A stretch of DNA of 8,342 nt from the NCBI GenBank assembly GCA_016210895.1, contig JACQTG010000188.1:1-8342 (forward strand), in the 5' to 3' direction. This DNA is from Acidobacteriota bacterium (GTDB lineage Bacteria; Acidobacteriota; Terriglobia; Acidoferrales; 2-02-FULL-67-57). Made by a program: the position numbers and the translations under genes. Position 1 is the first letter of the stretch. Each line of letters begins with the position of its first letter. The notes under the pieces were generated by a model. The model was not told where the DNA came from. It worked only from the letters and a program-made list of their open reading frames with translations, and searched no databases. Of the stretch, positions 1-6,903 are shown piece by piece.

Positions 1-402
1 CCCGGCAAACTCGAAGGCGTTGCGGCTCGTTTCTTCCAAACGCACCCGATCGAGCTGCGCGCCTAGAAACTGTTTCTCTAAGAGATGATAGATGGCCCGG
101 CAAAGATTCTCCGTCGTGGGCACGGCGTGGCCGAAGGCTTCCGCGTCGTCATTCAGGAAGGCGAAGTCAAATCGGTCGAGGACACGGCGCTGGACGAACT
201 CATCCAGCTCGGCCAGATCCGCTACCATACCCGTTTCCGGGCGGGGCTCGCCGGCGACGGTGACTTCGAGCGTGTAGTTATGCCCGTGGCCGCGCTCGTT
301 GTTGCACTTGCCGTAAATCAGTTGGTTTCGAGCAGGGCTAAGCTTAGGGTTGTGGAGCCGATGGGAAGCGCTGAAGCGATAGCAACGCGTCAGGTAGATC
401 AT
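1..402 (-). CDS. Second QueD/PTPS-like protein, catalytic His replaced by Phe (3' end cut by window edge)
   Basis: This is a 6-pyruvoyl-tetrahydropterin synthase/6-carboxytetrahydropterin synthase family protein. 134 codons are visible and no stop is reached, so a few C-terminal residues lie outside the window. Zinc ligands are in place: H14 in FSASH, and H39 and H41 in GHGHNY. The catalytic Cys (C33 in GKCNN) and the pterin-binding Glu (E124) are also present. By hand alignment it matches its upstream neighbour without gaps at about half of the 134 positions. The difference that matters is residue 80. The family and the neighbour have Asp-His in the Cys-Asp-His triad, but here codons 79-80 read GAC TTC (D79-F80). 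The ATG at 402 overlaps the neighbour's stop as ATGA. A GGAGG lies at 415-419 on this strand, 12 nt before the ATG. The fold is certain; activity is doubtful. It may be a specialised or inactive partner subunit of a mixed oligomer. Confidence 0.88.
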   Translation of the reverse strand, partial: MIYLTRCYRFSASHRLHNPKLSPARNQLIYGKCNNERGHGHNYTLEVTVAGEPRPETGMVADLAELDEFVQRRVLDRFDFAFLNDDAEAFGHAVPTTENLCRAIYHLLEKQFLGAQLDRVRLEETSRNAFEFAG

Positions 403-818
403 GAGCGAGGCGCGCCTCCGTAGTAGTCCACGAACAGGTCGGGCGTCTCGTAGAGCCGGATGCGGTGCAGCCGCGCGCCGGGGATTCTTCCCTCCAACAA
501 CTCCCAGAGCGTCACGGCAATGTTCTCGCTGGTGGGAATCCGGCCGTTCAGTTGGAGCACCTCTTCATTCAGGAATTTGTGGTCGAACACTTCCATCACA
601 TCGCGTTGGAGGATTTCTTTGAGTTCCTTCAGATCAAGAACCATGCCGGTGTCCGGGTCCGACTCGCCGGCGACGGTAACTTCGAGCCGGTAGTTGTGGC
701 CGTGGCCACGGGGATTGCTGCACTTGCCGAAGCGGCGACGGTTCTCCTCAGGGCTCCAGCGCGGATTGTGGTAGTAGTGGGAGGCAGAGAATTCAATCGC
801 CCGCGTCAGGTAGATCAT
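399..818 (-). CDS. queD: 6-carboxytetrahydropterin synthase / 6-pyruvoyl-tetrahydropterin synthase family protein (QueD-like)
   Basis: This 139-residue protein has the usual length for the family. The family converts dihydroneopterin triphosphate to 6-carboxytetrahydropterin (QueD, the second step towards queuosine and other 7-deazapurines) or to 6-pyruvoyltetrahydropterin (PTPS), in the cytoplasm. All expected residues are visible: zinc ligands H14, H39 and H41 (FSASH and GHGHNY), nucleophile C33 in GKCSN, the D79-H80 pair in FDHKFLN, PTSEN at 96-99, and pterin-binding E124 in YET. The ATG at 818 overlaps the TGA of the glycosyltransferase gene (ATGA). A GGTGA lies 7 nt before it, inside the upstream gene. 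The reading frame stays open upstream to 1046, but that part only shadows the glycosyltransferase. The symbol reflects the family. No queC, queE or folE is in view, so queuosine versus tetrahydropterin synthesis cannot be decided here. Confidence 0.93.
   Translation of the reverse strand: MIYLTRAIEFSASHYYHNPRWSPEENRRRFGKCSNPRGHGHNYRLEVTVAGESDPDTGMVLDLKELKEILQRDVMEVFDHKFLNEEVLQLNGRIPTSENIAVTLWELLEGRIPGARLHRIRLYETPDLFVDYYGGAPRS
407..418. repeat. 12-bp perfect palindrome overlapping the queD-like 2 ribosome binding site
   Basis: GAGGCGCGCCTC is a perfect 12-bp palindrome at the very end of the first queD-like gene. On the minus-strand mRNA it includes most of the GGAGG that probably serves the second copy. 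A GAGG/CCTC stem with a CGCG loop could form and mask that site until ribosomes finishing the first gene open it. The palindrome is seen directly; the role is inferred. The stem is only 4 bp, so it may be chance in GC-rich DNA. Confidence 0.4.
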
Positions 819-1840
819 TGCGTCGTCACCGCGTACTGGCGGCCTTTCCACTCCACCGGCTCGCCGCGCAGATAGATGCGGGCTGAGTTCAGCATCATCA
901 GGGCTACGAGCACGTTTCCGATTTCGTAGAAGAGCAGGCTCGAGAGCGGGTAGCGATTGCGCAGAAGGGCCAGCGCATATTGGAGATGGCGAAACACGAG
1001 CAGGCCGGCGGCGACGCCGGCCACGAGCGAGGCACCGCCAGCCCACGCGACTAATGTAACCAGCAGCGTAGTTGCGTCGAGTCCGGCCACGCCCACCGCC
1101 CAGGCCACGGCGCTCCGGCGGCGGTCAAAGAGAAGAAAGAGATTCTTCGACCAACCCTGCCACAGCTCCTCAAAGCGCCGGTACATACGCGTGGCGGCGA
1201 TGTCCGTGCCACGGGCAAAGTAGAGCCGACAGCCAGTCTGCTTGACGCGCCGTGCCAGGGCCACGTCCTCGAGAATGGCATCGCGGACCGCGGCGTGACC
1301 CCCAACGGCGTCATAGGCGGTGCGCGACATCAAGAGCCACTGGCCGTTGGCGGCCGCCGCGCGATGCTTGGGGTTGCTCACTTTCTTGTAGGCGAACTGC
1401 TTGGCCAGGCGACAATACACGAGGGGGATGACCGCACGTTCCCACCAGCTATGCATCTCCTGCTCGGGCGAAAAGGAAACCAGCGCCGCACCCGTCTTCC
1501 GGGCGGTCGCCAGTCCCTTTTCCACTGCCTGCGGATGGTGGCGGACGTCGGCGTCGGTAAACAACAGCCAGGGCGCCTCTGCCTGCTCGACGCCACGGCT
1601 GATGGCATAGCTCTTGCCCACCCAGCCGTCAGGCACGGAAAGGTTGTCAATCACGCGGAGCTGCGGCAAGCGTGCTTGGAGGCCGTCCAAAATCTCGCGC
1701 GTGCGGTCGGTGGAGGCGTCGTTCACGACGATGATTTCGACCGGCGTGGTCTGCCGGGTCAGGGATTCGACGGCGGCGGCAATGTTGGCTTCTTCGTTGC
1801 GCGCCGGTAGAATGGCACTGACCTGCGGTGTTTCAGGCAT
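815..1840 (-). CDS. Membrane-anchored family 2 glycosyltransferase (CrtQ/HpnB-like)
   Basis: This is a GT-A fold, GT2-family glycosyltransferase of 341 residues from the ATG at 1840. An in-frame GTG at 1867 would add 9 residues. The ATG is preferred because the protein then starts just before the first strand (VSAILPARNEE, residues 7-17), and because a TATAAT box at 1885-1890 would leave the GTG with a leader of about 10 nt. Neither start has a clear Shine-Dalgarno sequence. Motifs in order: NDASTD at 40-45, the metal-binding DXD as TDAD at 95-98, NGQW at 165-168, the ED catalytic-base region at 191-192, and a QGWSKN segment at 228-233. Two to three hydrophobic helices follow between about residues 245 and 320, then a terminal WKGRQY. 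This layout resembles the carotenoid/hopanoid-associated transferases CrtQ and HpnB, which act on lipid acceptors at the cytoplasmic membrane. The real acceptor is unknown. It leads a unit with two QueD-like genes and overlaps the first by ATGA. Confidence 0.9.
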   Translation of the reverse strand: MPETPQVSAILPARNEEANIAAAVESLTRQTTPVEIIVVNDASTDRTREILDGLQARLPQLRVIDNLSVPDGWVGKSYAISRGVEQAEAPWLLFTDADVRHHPQAVEKGLATARKTGAALVSFSPEQEMHSWWERAVIPLVYCRLAKQFAYKKVSNPKHRAAAANGQWLLMSRTAYDAVGGHAAVRDAILEDVALARRVKQTGCRLYFARGTDIAATRMYRRFEELWQGWSKNLFLLFDRRRSAVAWAVGVAGLDATTLLVTLVAWAGGASLVAGVAAGLLVFRHLQYALALLRNRYPLSSLLFYEIGNVLVALMMLNSARIYLRGEPVEWKGRQYAVTTQ

Positions 1841-1884
1841 AATGGAAGCAGACGGCGGCTCTGGCACCGTCTACAGAAACGGAA

Positions 1885-1914
1885 ATTATAGCCGATTGGC
1901 GACAGAATGGCCAA
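1885..1914 (-). promoter_or_regulatory. Likely sigma70-type promoter of the glycosyltransferase-queD-queD unit
   Basis: On the minus strand a perfect TATAAT lies at 1890-1885. A TTGGCC (4 of 6 matches to TTGACA) lies at 1914-1909, giving an 18-nt spacer. Transcription would begin near 1878, with a leader of about 38 nt to the ATG at 1840. The -35 element falls within the first codons of the divergent tlpA-like gene. The -10 match is strong and the -35 is weak. Confidence 0.45.
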
Positions 1915-2425
1915 AGACAAACTCCTTTTGAGCGCCGTCGGCCTCGGCGCAGTGGTCCTGCTGGCGGCGTTGTTCCTTCCCGACTGGCGTACCGAGCCGC
2001 CCACGGCGAGCGAGCCAGCGCCTGACTTCCACTTCACCTGGAACGGCCAGACGCAGCGGTTGAGCGAGCTGCGTGGTCAGGTGGTGGTGCTGAATTTCTG
2101 GGCCACGTGGTGCCCGCCCTGCGTGGACGAGATGCCTTCGCTCGAACGGCTCTACCGCAAGCTAAGTGAACGCGGCGTGGTTGTCCTGGGGGTGAGCGTC
2201 GACACCGACGCGGCTGCCTATGAGAGATTCTTGCGCGAGAACCACATTACCTTTCCCAATTACCGCGACCCGAAGGGCGAAATTGCCCGGCGCTACGGAA
2301 CCTGGATGTTTCCGGAAACCTACATCATCAACCGCGACGGGCGTGTCGACCGCAAGATAGTGGGCCCGCACGAGTGGGACAACCCGGAAATCCTTTTCTA
2401 TCTGGCCCAGCTCGCCGGTAGCTGA
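1907..2425 (+). CDS. Membrane-tethered TlpA/ResA-like thiol-disulfide oxidoreductase
   Basis: This 172-residue thioredoxin-fold protein starts with an uncleaved-looking signal anchor (hydrophobic residues 6-24, with Lys3 and Lys5 before it). The domain should therefore face the periplasm or cell exterior. The domain begins around PAPDF at 38-41. The redox motif is WCPPC (C69 and C72) within NFWATWCPPC, followed by E75, which matches the conserved Glu after the active site in ResA/TlpA proteins. The cis-proline is P136 in MFPETYIINRDG. Family members keep cysteines reduced, for example in apocytochrome c, in CuA sites, or in general extracytoplasmic disulfide reduction. The exact partner here is not shown, since no cytochrome maturation genes are nearby. 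The ATG at 1907 has only a weak upstream purine run. The gene is divergent from the glycosyltransferase unit and converges on the ABC permease with a 9-bp gap. Confidence 0.92.
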   Translation: MAKDKLLLSAVGLGAVVLLAALFLPDWRTEPPTASEPAPDFHFTWNGQTQRLSELRGQVVVLNFWATWCPPCVDEMPSLERLYRKLSERGVVVLGVSVDTDAAAYERFLRENHITFPNYRDPKGEIARRYGTWMFPETYIINRDGRVDRKIVGPHEWDNPEILFYLAQLAGS

Positions 2426-2434
2426 TCTTCGGCG

Positions 2435-3205
2435 CTAGATGGTCAGGCGTCGGCAGAAGCCGCGAATACCGACGATAACAAACAGCACCAGGCTGGCGCC
2501 CAGGCCGAGGTAGATCCCGACCAGGCCCATATGAGGCACTTGCGGGGTCAGGGCGGCCCGCAAGCCTTCGCTGGCGTAGACGAGCGGGTTTACCAGAACG
2601 ACTCGCTGCAGCCAGGGAACGGCTTCGAGACCCCGCCAGGGATAGTAGGTGCAGCCAAAAAACAGAATGGGCGCCACGATGACCGACATCATCAGGCCGA
2701 TTTTCTGCGGATCAATCAACGCGCCCAGAAAGAGCCCGAAGGCGGCCGAGACAATCGCGATACCCAACACCACCGTGATCAGGATGATGGGGTGGGAGAA
2801 GTCCAAGCGCACTTCTCCGTACATCAGGTAGACGCCCAACGGCAAAATGGCCACACCTGCGAGCACCGCCTGGAGCGCACCCACAACGATTTTCTCCACA
2901 GCGAGGGTCCGCAGGCCGATGGGAGCCAGCAGCCGATCTTCAATCTCTTTTGTATAACCAAACTCGTAGATCAACGGCATGGCCACGGCCTGCATGCCGG
3001 CGAAAAGCATGCTCAAGGCAATCATCCCCGGCAGCATGATGGTGGTCAGGTCGGGCGCCACCAGACCGAGCCGCGGCATCACGTTGCCGAGAATCACCAC
3101 CAGGAAGGCGGGCTGAACGAGGGTGCGCACGAGGAAGGAGAAGAGGTCGCGCACGCTGACCAGCAGGTCGCGATGCAGCAGCGCCAGGAAGGTGTGCCAG
3201 TTCAT
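2435..3205 (-). CDS. ABC-2 type transporter permease
   Basis: This 256-residue integral membrane protein is the permease of an ABC-2 (DrrB/NodJ-like) exporter. About six hydrophobic segments are visible, near residues 24-44, 57-80, 105-130, 138-162, 168-190 and 226-248. The segment with YTKEIEDRLLAPI at about 84-96 follows the second of these and fits the cytoplasmic coupling region of ABC-2 permeases. NPLVYASEGLRAAL near the end is also typical. It overlaps the upstream ATPase gene by ATGA (ATG at 3205, TGA ending at 3202), so the two are almost certainly co-translated as one transporter. The substrate cannot be told from sequence; related pairs export drugs, lipids or polysaccharide. The TAG stop is 9 bp from the end of the convergent tlpA-like gene, and no convincing terminator is seen in that gap. 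Confidence 0.93.
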   Translation of the reverse strand: MNWHTFLALLHRDLLVSVRDLFSFLVRTLVQPAFLVVILGNVMPRLGLVAPDLTTIMLPGMIALSMLFAGMQAVAMPLIYEFGYTKEIEDRLLAPIGLRTLAVEKIVVGALQAVLAGVAILPLGVYLMYGEVRLDFSHPIILITVVLGIAIVSAAFGLFLGALIDPQKIGLMMSVIVAPILFFGCTYYPWRGLEAVPWLQRVVLVNPLVYASEGLRAALTPQVPHMGLVGIYLGLGASLVLFVIVGIRGFCRRLTI

Positions 3206-4170
3206 TCCCGCAGGCCTCGCCCGGTGAGATAAATAAACACGTCCTCGAGCGTCGCAGGGGATAGGTGGACGTGCAGGAGCTGGTCAAGCTGGCGATCGAG
3301 CACTTGCATCACGCGCGGCAGGGTCGGCCCGGCCGAGCCCACGTAGAGCCGCACGCGCTGGCCTTCGCGCTCGGCGCGCGCCAGGCCGTCCACACCGCGC
3401 AGCCGGTCGAGAATGTCGGCCGGCGCCTGGCGGAATTCCAGCTCAATGACTTCTCCACCTGGGAGCAGGCGTTTCAGCTCGCCGGAGGTGTTCAAGGCCA
3501 GGATGCGCCCGTGGTCGATGATGGCGACGCGCGTGGACAACTCCTCGGCCTCGTCCATGTAGTGGGTGGTAAGGATGATGGTGAGGCCCTGCTCGCGCAG
3601 CTCGCGAATTTTGTCCCAGATGAGCAGGCGCGAAGGGGGGTCGAGGCCGAGCGTGGCCTCGTCGAGGAAGAGGATTTGGGGCTCGTGCATCAGCGCGCGG
3701 GCAATCATCAGCCGCTGGCGCATGCCGCCGGACAGGTGGTCGATTTTGTCGCGTGCGCGCTCGCGCAAGTGCAGCCAGTCGAGCAGGCGGTCGGCGCGGT
3801 CTTCGCGCACGGCCTTGGGAATGCCGAAGTATTCCGCGTGGAAGAGCAGGTTCTCGCGCACGCGCAGGCTGCGGTCGAGATTCATCTGCTGCGGCACAAC
3901 GGCGATGATTTTCTTCAACTCGATGGGATTCTCAACCGGGTCGATCGCCGCCACGCGCGCCCAGCCCGACGTGGGCTTGATGCGAGTAGTCAAGATGCCG
4001 ATGGTGGTGGTCTTGCCAGCGCCGTTGGGGCCGAGCAAGGCCATCACCTCGCCCCGGTAGATGGTCAGATTGACCCCGTCCAGGGCGATGACCGGGCGCT
4101 GGTGGTTGCCGTAAACCTTGCGCAGGTCACGGATCTCGATGATGGGCTCGTCAAACTGAGGCAACGGCAT
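3202..4170 (-). CDS. ABC-2 type transporter ATP-binding protein (DrrA/NodI-like)
   Basis: This 322-residue cytoplasmic ATPase energises the permease encoded just downstream. All nucleotide-binding elements are visible: Walker A GPNGAGKT at 47-54, Q-loop Q95, signature LSGGM at 147-151, Walker B ILFLDE at 167-172, D-loop GLDP at 176-179, and the switch His H204 in TTHYMDEAE. Residue 173 after the catalytic Glu is Ala (DEAT) where DEPT is commonest; variation there is tolerated in the family. A C-terminal extension of roughly 90 residues follows the core, ending in [16 protein letters not shown], as in DrrA-type exporters. The ATG at 4170 was chosen because it gives the normal N-terminus ([10 protein letters not shown] starting at residue 12). 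The gene is divergent from copA across a 155-bp gap. Confidence 0.95.
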   Translation of the reverse strand: MPLPQFDEPIIEIRDLRKVYGNHQRPVIALDGVNLTIYRGEVMALLGPNGAGKTTTIGILTTRIKPTSGWARVAAIDPVENPIELKKIIAVVPQQMNLDRSLRVRENLLFHAEYFGIPKAVREDRADRLLDWLHLRERARDKIDHLSGGMRQRLMIARALMHEPQILFLDEATLGLDPPSRLLIWDKIRELREQGLTIILTTHYMDEAEELSTRVAIIDHGRILALNTSGELKRLLPGGEVIELEFRQAPADILDRLRGVDGLARAEREGQRVRLYVGSAGPTLPRVMQVLDRQLDQLLHVHLSPATLEDVFIYLTGRGLRE

Positions 4171-4190
4171 TGCGCGGGAGCATACTTTTC

Positions 4191-4206
4191 TGGTTCCCGA
4201 GAACCA
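4191..4206. promoter_or_regulatory. Inverted repeat upstream of the ABC exporter genes (possible operator)
   Basis: TGGTTC and GAACCA are perfect 6-bp arms separated by CCGA, 21 bp upstream of the ABC ATPase start. On the minus strand a weak promoter-like pair surrounds it: TTGGTT at 4207-4202 and TATGCT at 4184-4179, with a 17-nt spacer. The repeat would lie across that spacer, as repressor sites often do. The repeat is seen directly; the promoter and operator role are inferred. Confidence 0.35.
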
Positions 4207-4283
4207 ATGCTAGAGAAAGTCGGAGCCGGCGTCAACGCCGCCGGGGCGAGGGGAAAAGTAAGGGGCAACGAGCAGCCGGGTTG

Positions 4284-4300
4284 CACAATCTGGTATTGTG
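4284..4300. promoter_or_regulatory. Inverted repeat just upstream of the copA ribosome binding site
   Basis: CACAAT and ATTGTG are perfect 6-bp arms around a 5-nt centre (CTGGT). The repeat ends 11 bp before the copA Shine-Dalgarno sequence. It does not match the CueR, CsoR or CopY sites I know. It could be a binding site for a local regulator, or a small hairpin in the 5' leader. No clear -10/-35 pair for copA is visible. Confidence 0.35.
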
Positions 4301-4311
4301 TGCGGGTGAGA

Positions 4312-4317
4312 GGGAGG
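4312..4317 (+). promoter_or_regulatory. Shine-Dalgarno sequence that sets the copA start
   Basis: GGGAGG at 4312-4317 lies 8 nt before the GTG at 4326. It is the strongest ribosome binding site in the window. It selects GTG 4326 over a longer open frame that runs back to a TTG at 4170, which has no such site and would translate through the inverted repeats. Confidence 0.75.
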
Positions 4318-4325
4318 GCGAGCGC

Positions 4326-6878
4326 GTGACTCGCAAGCGAAGAGCCCCGCCGCTGAAAAACCTGCACGATCCTCAGCCTGCAAGCGCCGGGGCGGTGGCG
4401 AAGGATCCAGTGTGTGGGATGGATGTCGACGCGAGGGCAGCGGCCGGCTGCCACGAACACGAGGGCAAGACTTACTTTTTTTGCAGCCAGCATTGCCTGG
4501 AGAGGTTTCGGGCCGAGCCCGGCAAGTACTTGCAGCGCCCGCCCGCCGAGGTTGTGACGCTCACCAAACCAGAGGTGGCCCGAGTCGAGGCCGGGCGCCC
4601 TTCGGCTTCGCTCAGGACAGGTGAGCCTCGCCTTTCCTCAGCCAAGTTAGCGCAAGAGTACACCTGCCCGATGCACCCCGAGGTGCGGGAGCCACAGCCG
4701 AGCTCCTGTCCGAGTTGCGGAATGGCCCTTGAACCAACGATGGCGGCGGCGCCGGTCACGCGGACAGAGTATGTCTGTCCGATGCATCCCGAAATCGTGC
4801 GGACTGAACCCGGCGCCTGTCCCATCTGCGGCATGGCCCTCGAACCCCGAACGGTGACCGCAGAGGAGGAAGTCAACCCGGAACTGGTGGATATGAGCCG
4901 CCGGTTCTGGGTGAGCGCAGCCCTTACGGCTCCAATTCTTCTGCTGGTAATGGGGGAAATGCTCCCCGGCCAGCCGTTGCAAGGGTTGATCTCCGGCCGA
5001 CTGAAGACCTGGGTGGAGTTCCTGCTGGCCACGCCGGTGGTGCTCTGGGGTGGCCGGCCATTTTTTGAGCGCGGCTGGGCTTCGATTGTGAACCGCAGCC
5101 TGAACATGTTCACGCTGATCGCCACGGGCACGGGTGTGGCTTATTTCTTTAGCGCCGTCGCCGCCCTCTTTCCCGGCCTCTTCCCTGCCTCTTTCCGGGG
5201 TCACGAGGGTGAGCCGGCGGTGTACTTTGAGGCGGCTGCGGTCATCACCACGCTGGTCCTGCTGGGTCAGGTGCTGGAGCTGCGCGCGCGCAGCCGGACA
5301 TCAAGCGCTATCCGGGCCTTGCTCGGACTCGCGCCCAAAACCGCCCGCCGGCTGCGCGAGGACGGGACTGAAGAAGACATTCCCCTCGACCGCGTGCAGG
5401 TGGGCGACCGGCTGCGGGTGCGGCCGGGAGAAAAAGTGCCGGTGGACGGAGTCGTGCTCGAAGGCTCAAGTTCAGTTGACGAGTCGATGGTGACAGGCGA
5501 GCCGATTCCAGTGGAGAAGGCGGCAGGAAGCCAGCTTATCGGCGGAACCGTCAACAGCACCGGCAGCCTGGTCATGCGCGCCGAGCGGGTGGGCAGCGAG
5601 ACCCTGCTGGCGCAGATCGTGCGCATGGTGAGCGAGGCACAGCGCAGCCGTGCCCCGATCCAGCGCTTGGCCGACGTCGTCTCCTCCTACTTCGTTCCCG
5701 CCGTAGTAGTCATTGCTATCCTCACTTTCACTGTCTGGAGCCTGCTGGGCCCCGAACCCCGCCTGGCTTATGCGTTGGTGAACGCAGTGGCGGTACTCAT
5801 CATCGCCTGCCCGTGCGCGCTCGGGTTGGCCACCCCAATGTCCATTATGGTGGGCACCGGGCGGGGCGCGACCGCCGGGGTGCTGATCAAGAACGCCGAA
5901 GCGCTGGAGACGCTGGAAAAAGTGGACACGCTGGTGGTGGACAAGACCGGGACGCTGACCGAAGGCAAGCCGCGGCTGACCTCGATCGTGGCGCGACCGG
6001 GCCAGAAGGAGGCGGAGCTGCTGCGGCTGGTGGCCAGTCTCGAACGCGCGAGCGAGCATCCGCTCGCAGCCGCCATTGTGGCCGGCGCACGCGAGCGCAG
6101 GCTCACGCTCACCGAGCCGGCCAACTTCCGCTCCCTGACCGGCAAGGGAGTAGTGGGCACGGTCGAGGGGCGAAAGGTGGCGTTCGGCAACCGCAAGCTT
6201 CTCGACGAATTGGGTATCGAGCCCGTCGGGTTGGCCGAAACCGCCGAGGCACTACGGCGCGACGGCCAGACGGTGATGTTCGCGGCGGTGGATGGGCAGG
6301 CGGCGGGTCTCGTGGCCGTGTCTGATCCCATTAAAGAGTCCACCTATGAAGCCATCCGCCTGCTGCGCGAGGATGGCGTTCGCATGGTCATGCTCACGGG
6401 CGACACCCGCACCACGGCGGAGGCGGTGGCACGCAAGCTGGGTCTGGACGAGGTCAGGGCCGAGGTACTTCCGGATCAGAAAGGAGATGTGGTGAAGCGC
6501 CTGCAAGCGCAAGGGCGTTTCGTGGCCATGGCGGGCGACGGCATCAACGACGCTCCGGCACTGGCGCTGGCCCAGGTGGGCATTGCCATGGGAACTGGAA
6601 CCGACGTCGCCATCCAAAGCGCCGGGGTGACGCTGGTCAAGGGCGACCTGCGCGGCATTGCCCGGGAGCGCCGGCTGAGTCGCGCCACCATGCGCAACAT
6701 CCGCCAGAATCTTTTCTTCGCCTTCCTCTACAACAGCCTGGGCGTGCCGATTGCCGCCGGCGTGCTCTATCTGTTCTCCGGCCCGCTGCTGAGTCCCATC
6801 TTCGCCAGCGCCGCCATGACCTTGAGCTCACTGTCGGTCATCAGCAACGCGCTACGCCTGCGCCGGGTGGCACTGTAG
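4326..6878 (+). CDS. copA: Copper-translocating P1B-1 type ATPase with YHS and tandem heavy-metal-binding modules
   Basis: This 850-residue inner-membrane pump exports Cu(+) (or Ag(+)) using ATP. N-terminal metal modules come first. A YHS domain begins at DPVCGMD (27-33; C30, C53 and C57). Two CPMHPE...CP.CGMALEP modules follow (Cys 114/128/131 and 151/165/168), with a period of 37 residues. No GMTCxxC HMA domain is present. The ATPase core shows TGE at 390-392, the membrane copper motif CPC at 495-497, phosphorylated D539 in DKTGTLT, SEHP with H578, MLTGD, and GDGINDAP from 737. The YN pair in TM7 and the M..SS motif in TM8 ([12 protein letters not shown]) mark the Cu(+)-specific P1B-1 class. 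Residues about 91-99 in the linker after the YHS domain are encoded by a short dispersed-type repeat. The start is GTG 4326, set by its Shine-Dalgarno. The gene stands alone, and no copper regulator or chaperone is in the window. Confidence 0.95.
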   Translation: MTRKRRAPPLKNLHDPQPASAGAVAKDPVCGMDVDARAAAGCHEHEGKTYFFCSQHCLERFRAEPGKYLQRPPAEVVTLTKPEVARVEAGRPSASLRTGEPRLSSAKLAQEYTCPMHPEVREPQPSSCPSCGMALEPTMAAAPVTRTEYVCPMHPEIVRTEPGACPICGMALEPRTVTAEEEVNPELVDMSRRFWVSAALTAPILLLVMGEMLPGQPLQGLISGRLKTWVEFLLATPVVLWGGRPFFERGWASIVNRSLNMFTLIATGTGVAYFFSAVAALFPGLFPASFRGHEGEPAVYFEAAAVITTLVLLGQVLELRARSRTSSAIRALLGLAPKTARRLREDGTEEDIPLDRVQVGDRLRVRPGEKVPVDGVVLEGSSSVDESMVTGEPIPVEKAAGSQLIGGTVNSTGSLVMRAERVGSETLLAQIVRMVSEAQRSRAPIQRLADVVSSYFVPAVVVIAILTFTVWSLLGPEPRLAYALVNAVAVLIIACPCALGLATPMSIMVGTGRGATAGVLIKNAEALETLEKVDTLVVDKTGTLTEGKPRLTSIVARPGQKEAELLRLVASLERASEHPLAAAIVAGARERRLTLTEPANFRSLTGKGVVGTVEGRKVAFGNRKLLDELGIEPVGLAETAEALRRDGQTVMFAAVDGQAAGLVAVSDPIKESTYEAIRLLREDGVRMVMLTGDTRTTAEAVARKLGLDEVRAEVLPDQKGDVVKRLQAQGRFVAMAGDGINDAPALALAQVGIAMGTGTDVAIQSAGVTLVKGDLRGIARERRLSRATMRNIRQNLFFAFLYNSLGVPIAAGVLYLFSGPLLSPIFASAAMTLSSLSVISNALRLRRVAL
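4598..4621. repeat. Short dispersed-type repeat within the copA linker
   Basis: This 24-bp stretch contains CCTTCGGCTTCGCTCAGGA. I recognise it from memory as a variant of a short interspersed repeat seen in many bacterial and metagenomic genomes. In other frames that repeat gives ORF fragments such as FGFAQDR or LSEAEG, and both appear here. It is in frame and encodes the linker between the YHS and first CPMHPE modules (residues about 91-99, PSASLRTG). Only one copy is in the window, so its repeat nature rests on recall, not on sequence shown here. Confidence 0.5.
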
Positions 6879-6903
6879 GAGAAGCCAGGGATTCAGCTTT
6901 CCG

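Noticed and set aside
819..1046. 76-codon N-terminal extension of the first QueD-like gene
   Set aside because: It lies wholly within the glycosyltransferase gene in another frame. The family N-terminus (MIYLTRAIEFSASH) begins exactly at the ATGA overlap at 818.
2413..2434. Possible hairpin terminator between the tlpA-like gene and the permease
   Set aside because: CGCCG and CGGCG form only a 5-bp stem with a 12-nt loop and no T-run. It overlaps the end of tlpA and is likely chance.
2531..3232. Plus-strand open frame (233 codons) opposite the ABC permease
   Set aside because: It is antisense to a clear membrane permease. The product is very rich in His, Gln and Gly with no recognisable fold, and it has no promoter or ribosome site of its own.
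4191..4206. LexA/SOS box
   Set aside because: The arms are GTTC...GAAC, the reverse order of the Gram-positive GAAC-N4-GTTC box, and they do not fit the alphaproteobacterial direct repeat GTTC-N7-GTTC.
4170..4325. 52-codon N-terminal extension of copA back to a TTG
   Set aside because: It is basic and low in complexity, has no ribosome site, and would overlap the ABC ATPase start and both inverted repeats. GTG 4326 has an ideal Shine-Dalgarno.
3265..4329. Long plus-strand open frame (354 codons) opposite the ABC ATPase
   Set aside because: It is fully antisense to a gene with every ABC ATPase motif. Its His/Gln/Val-rich composition is typical of the reverse of GC-rich coding DNA.
6879..6903. 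Possible terminator between copA and the reductase
   Set aside because: Only a 4-bp AAGC/GCTT pairing is found. The A-run at 6905-6911 belongs to the last codons of the reductase.
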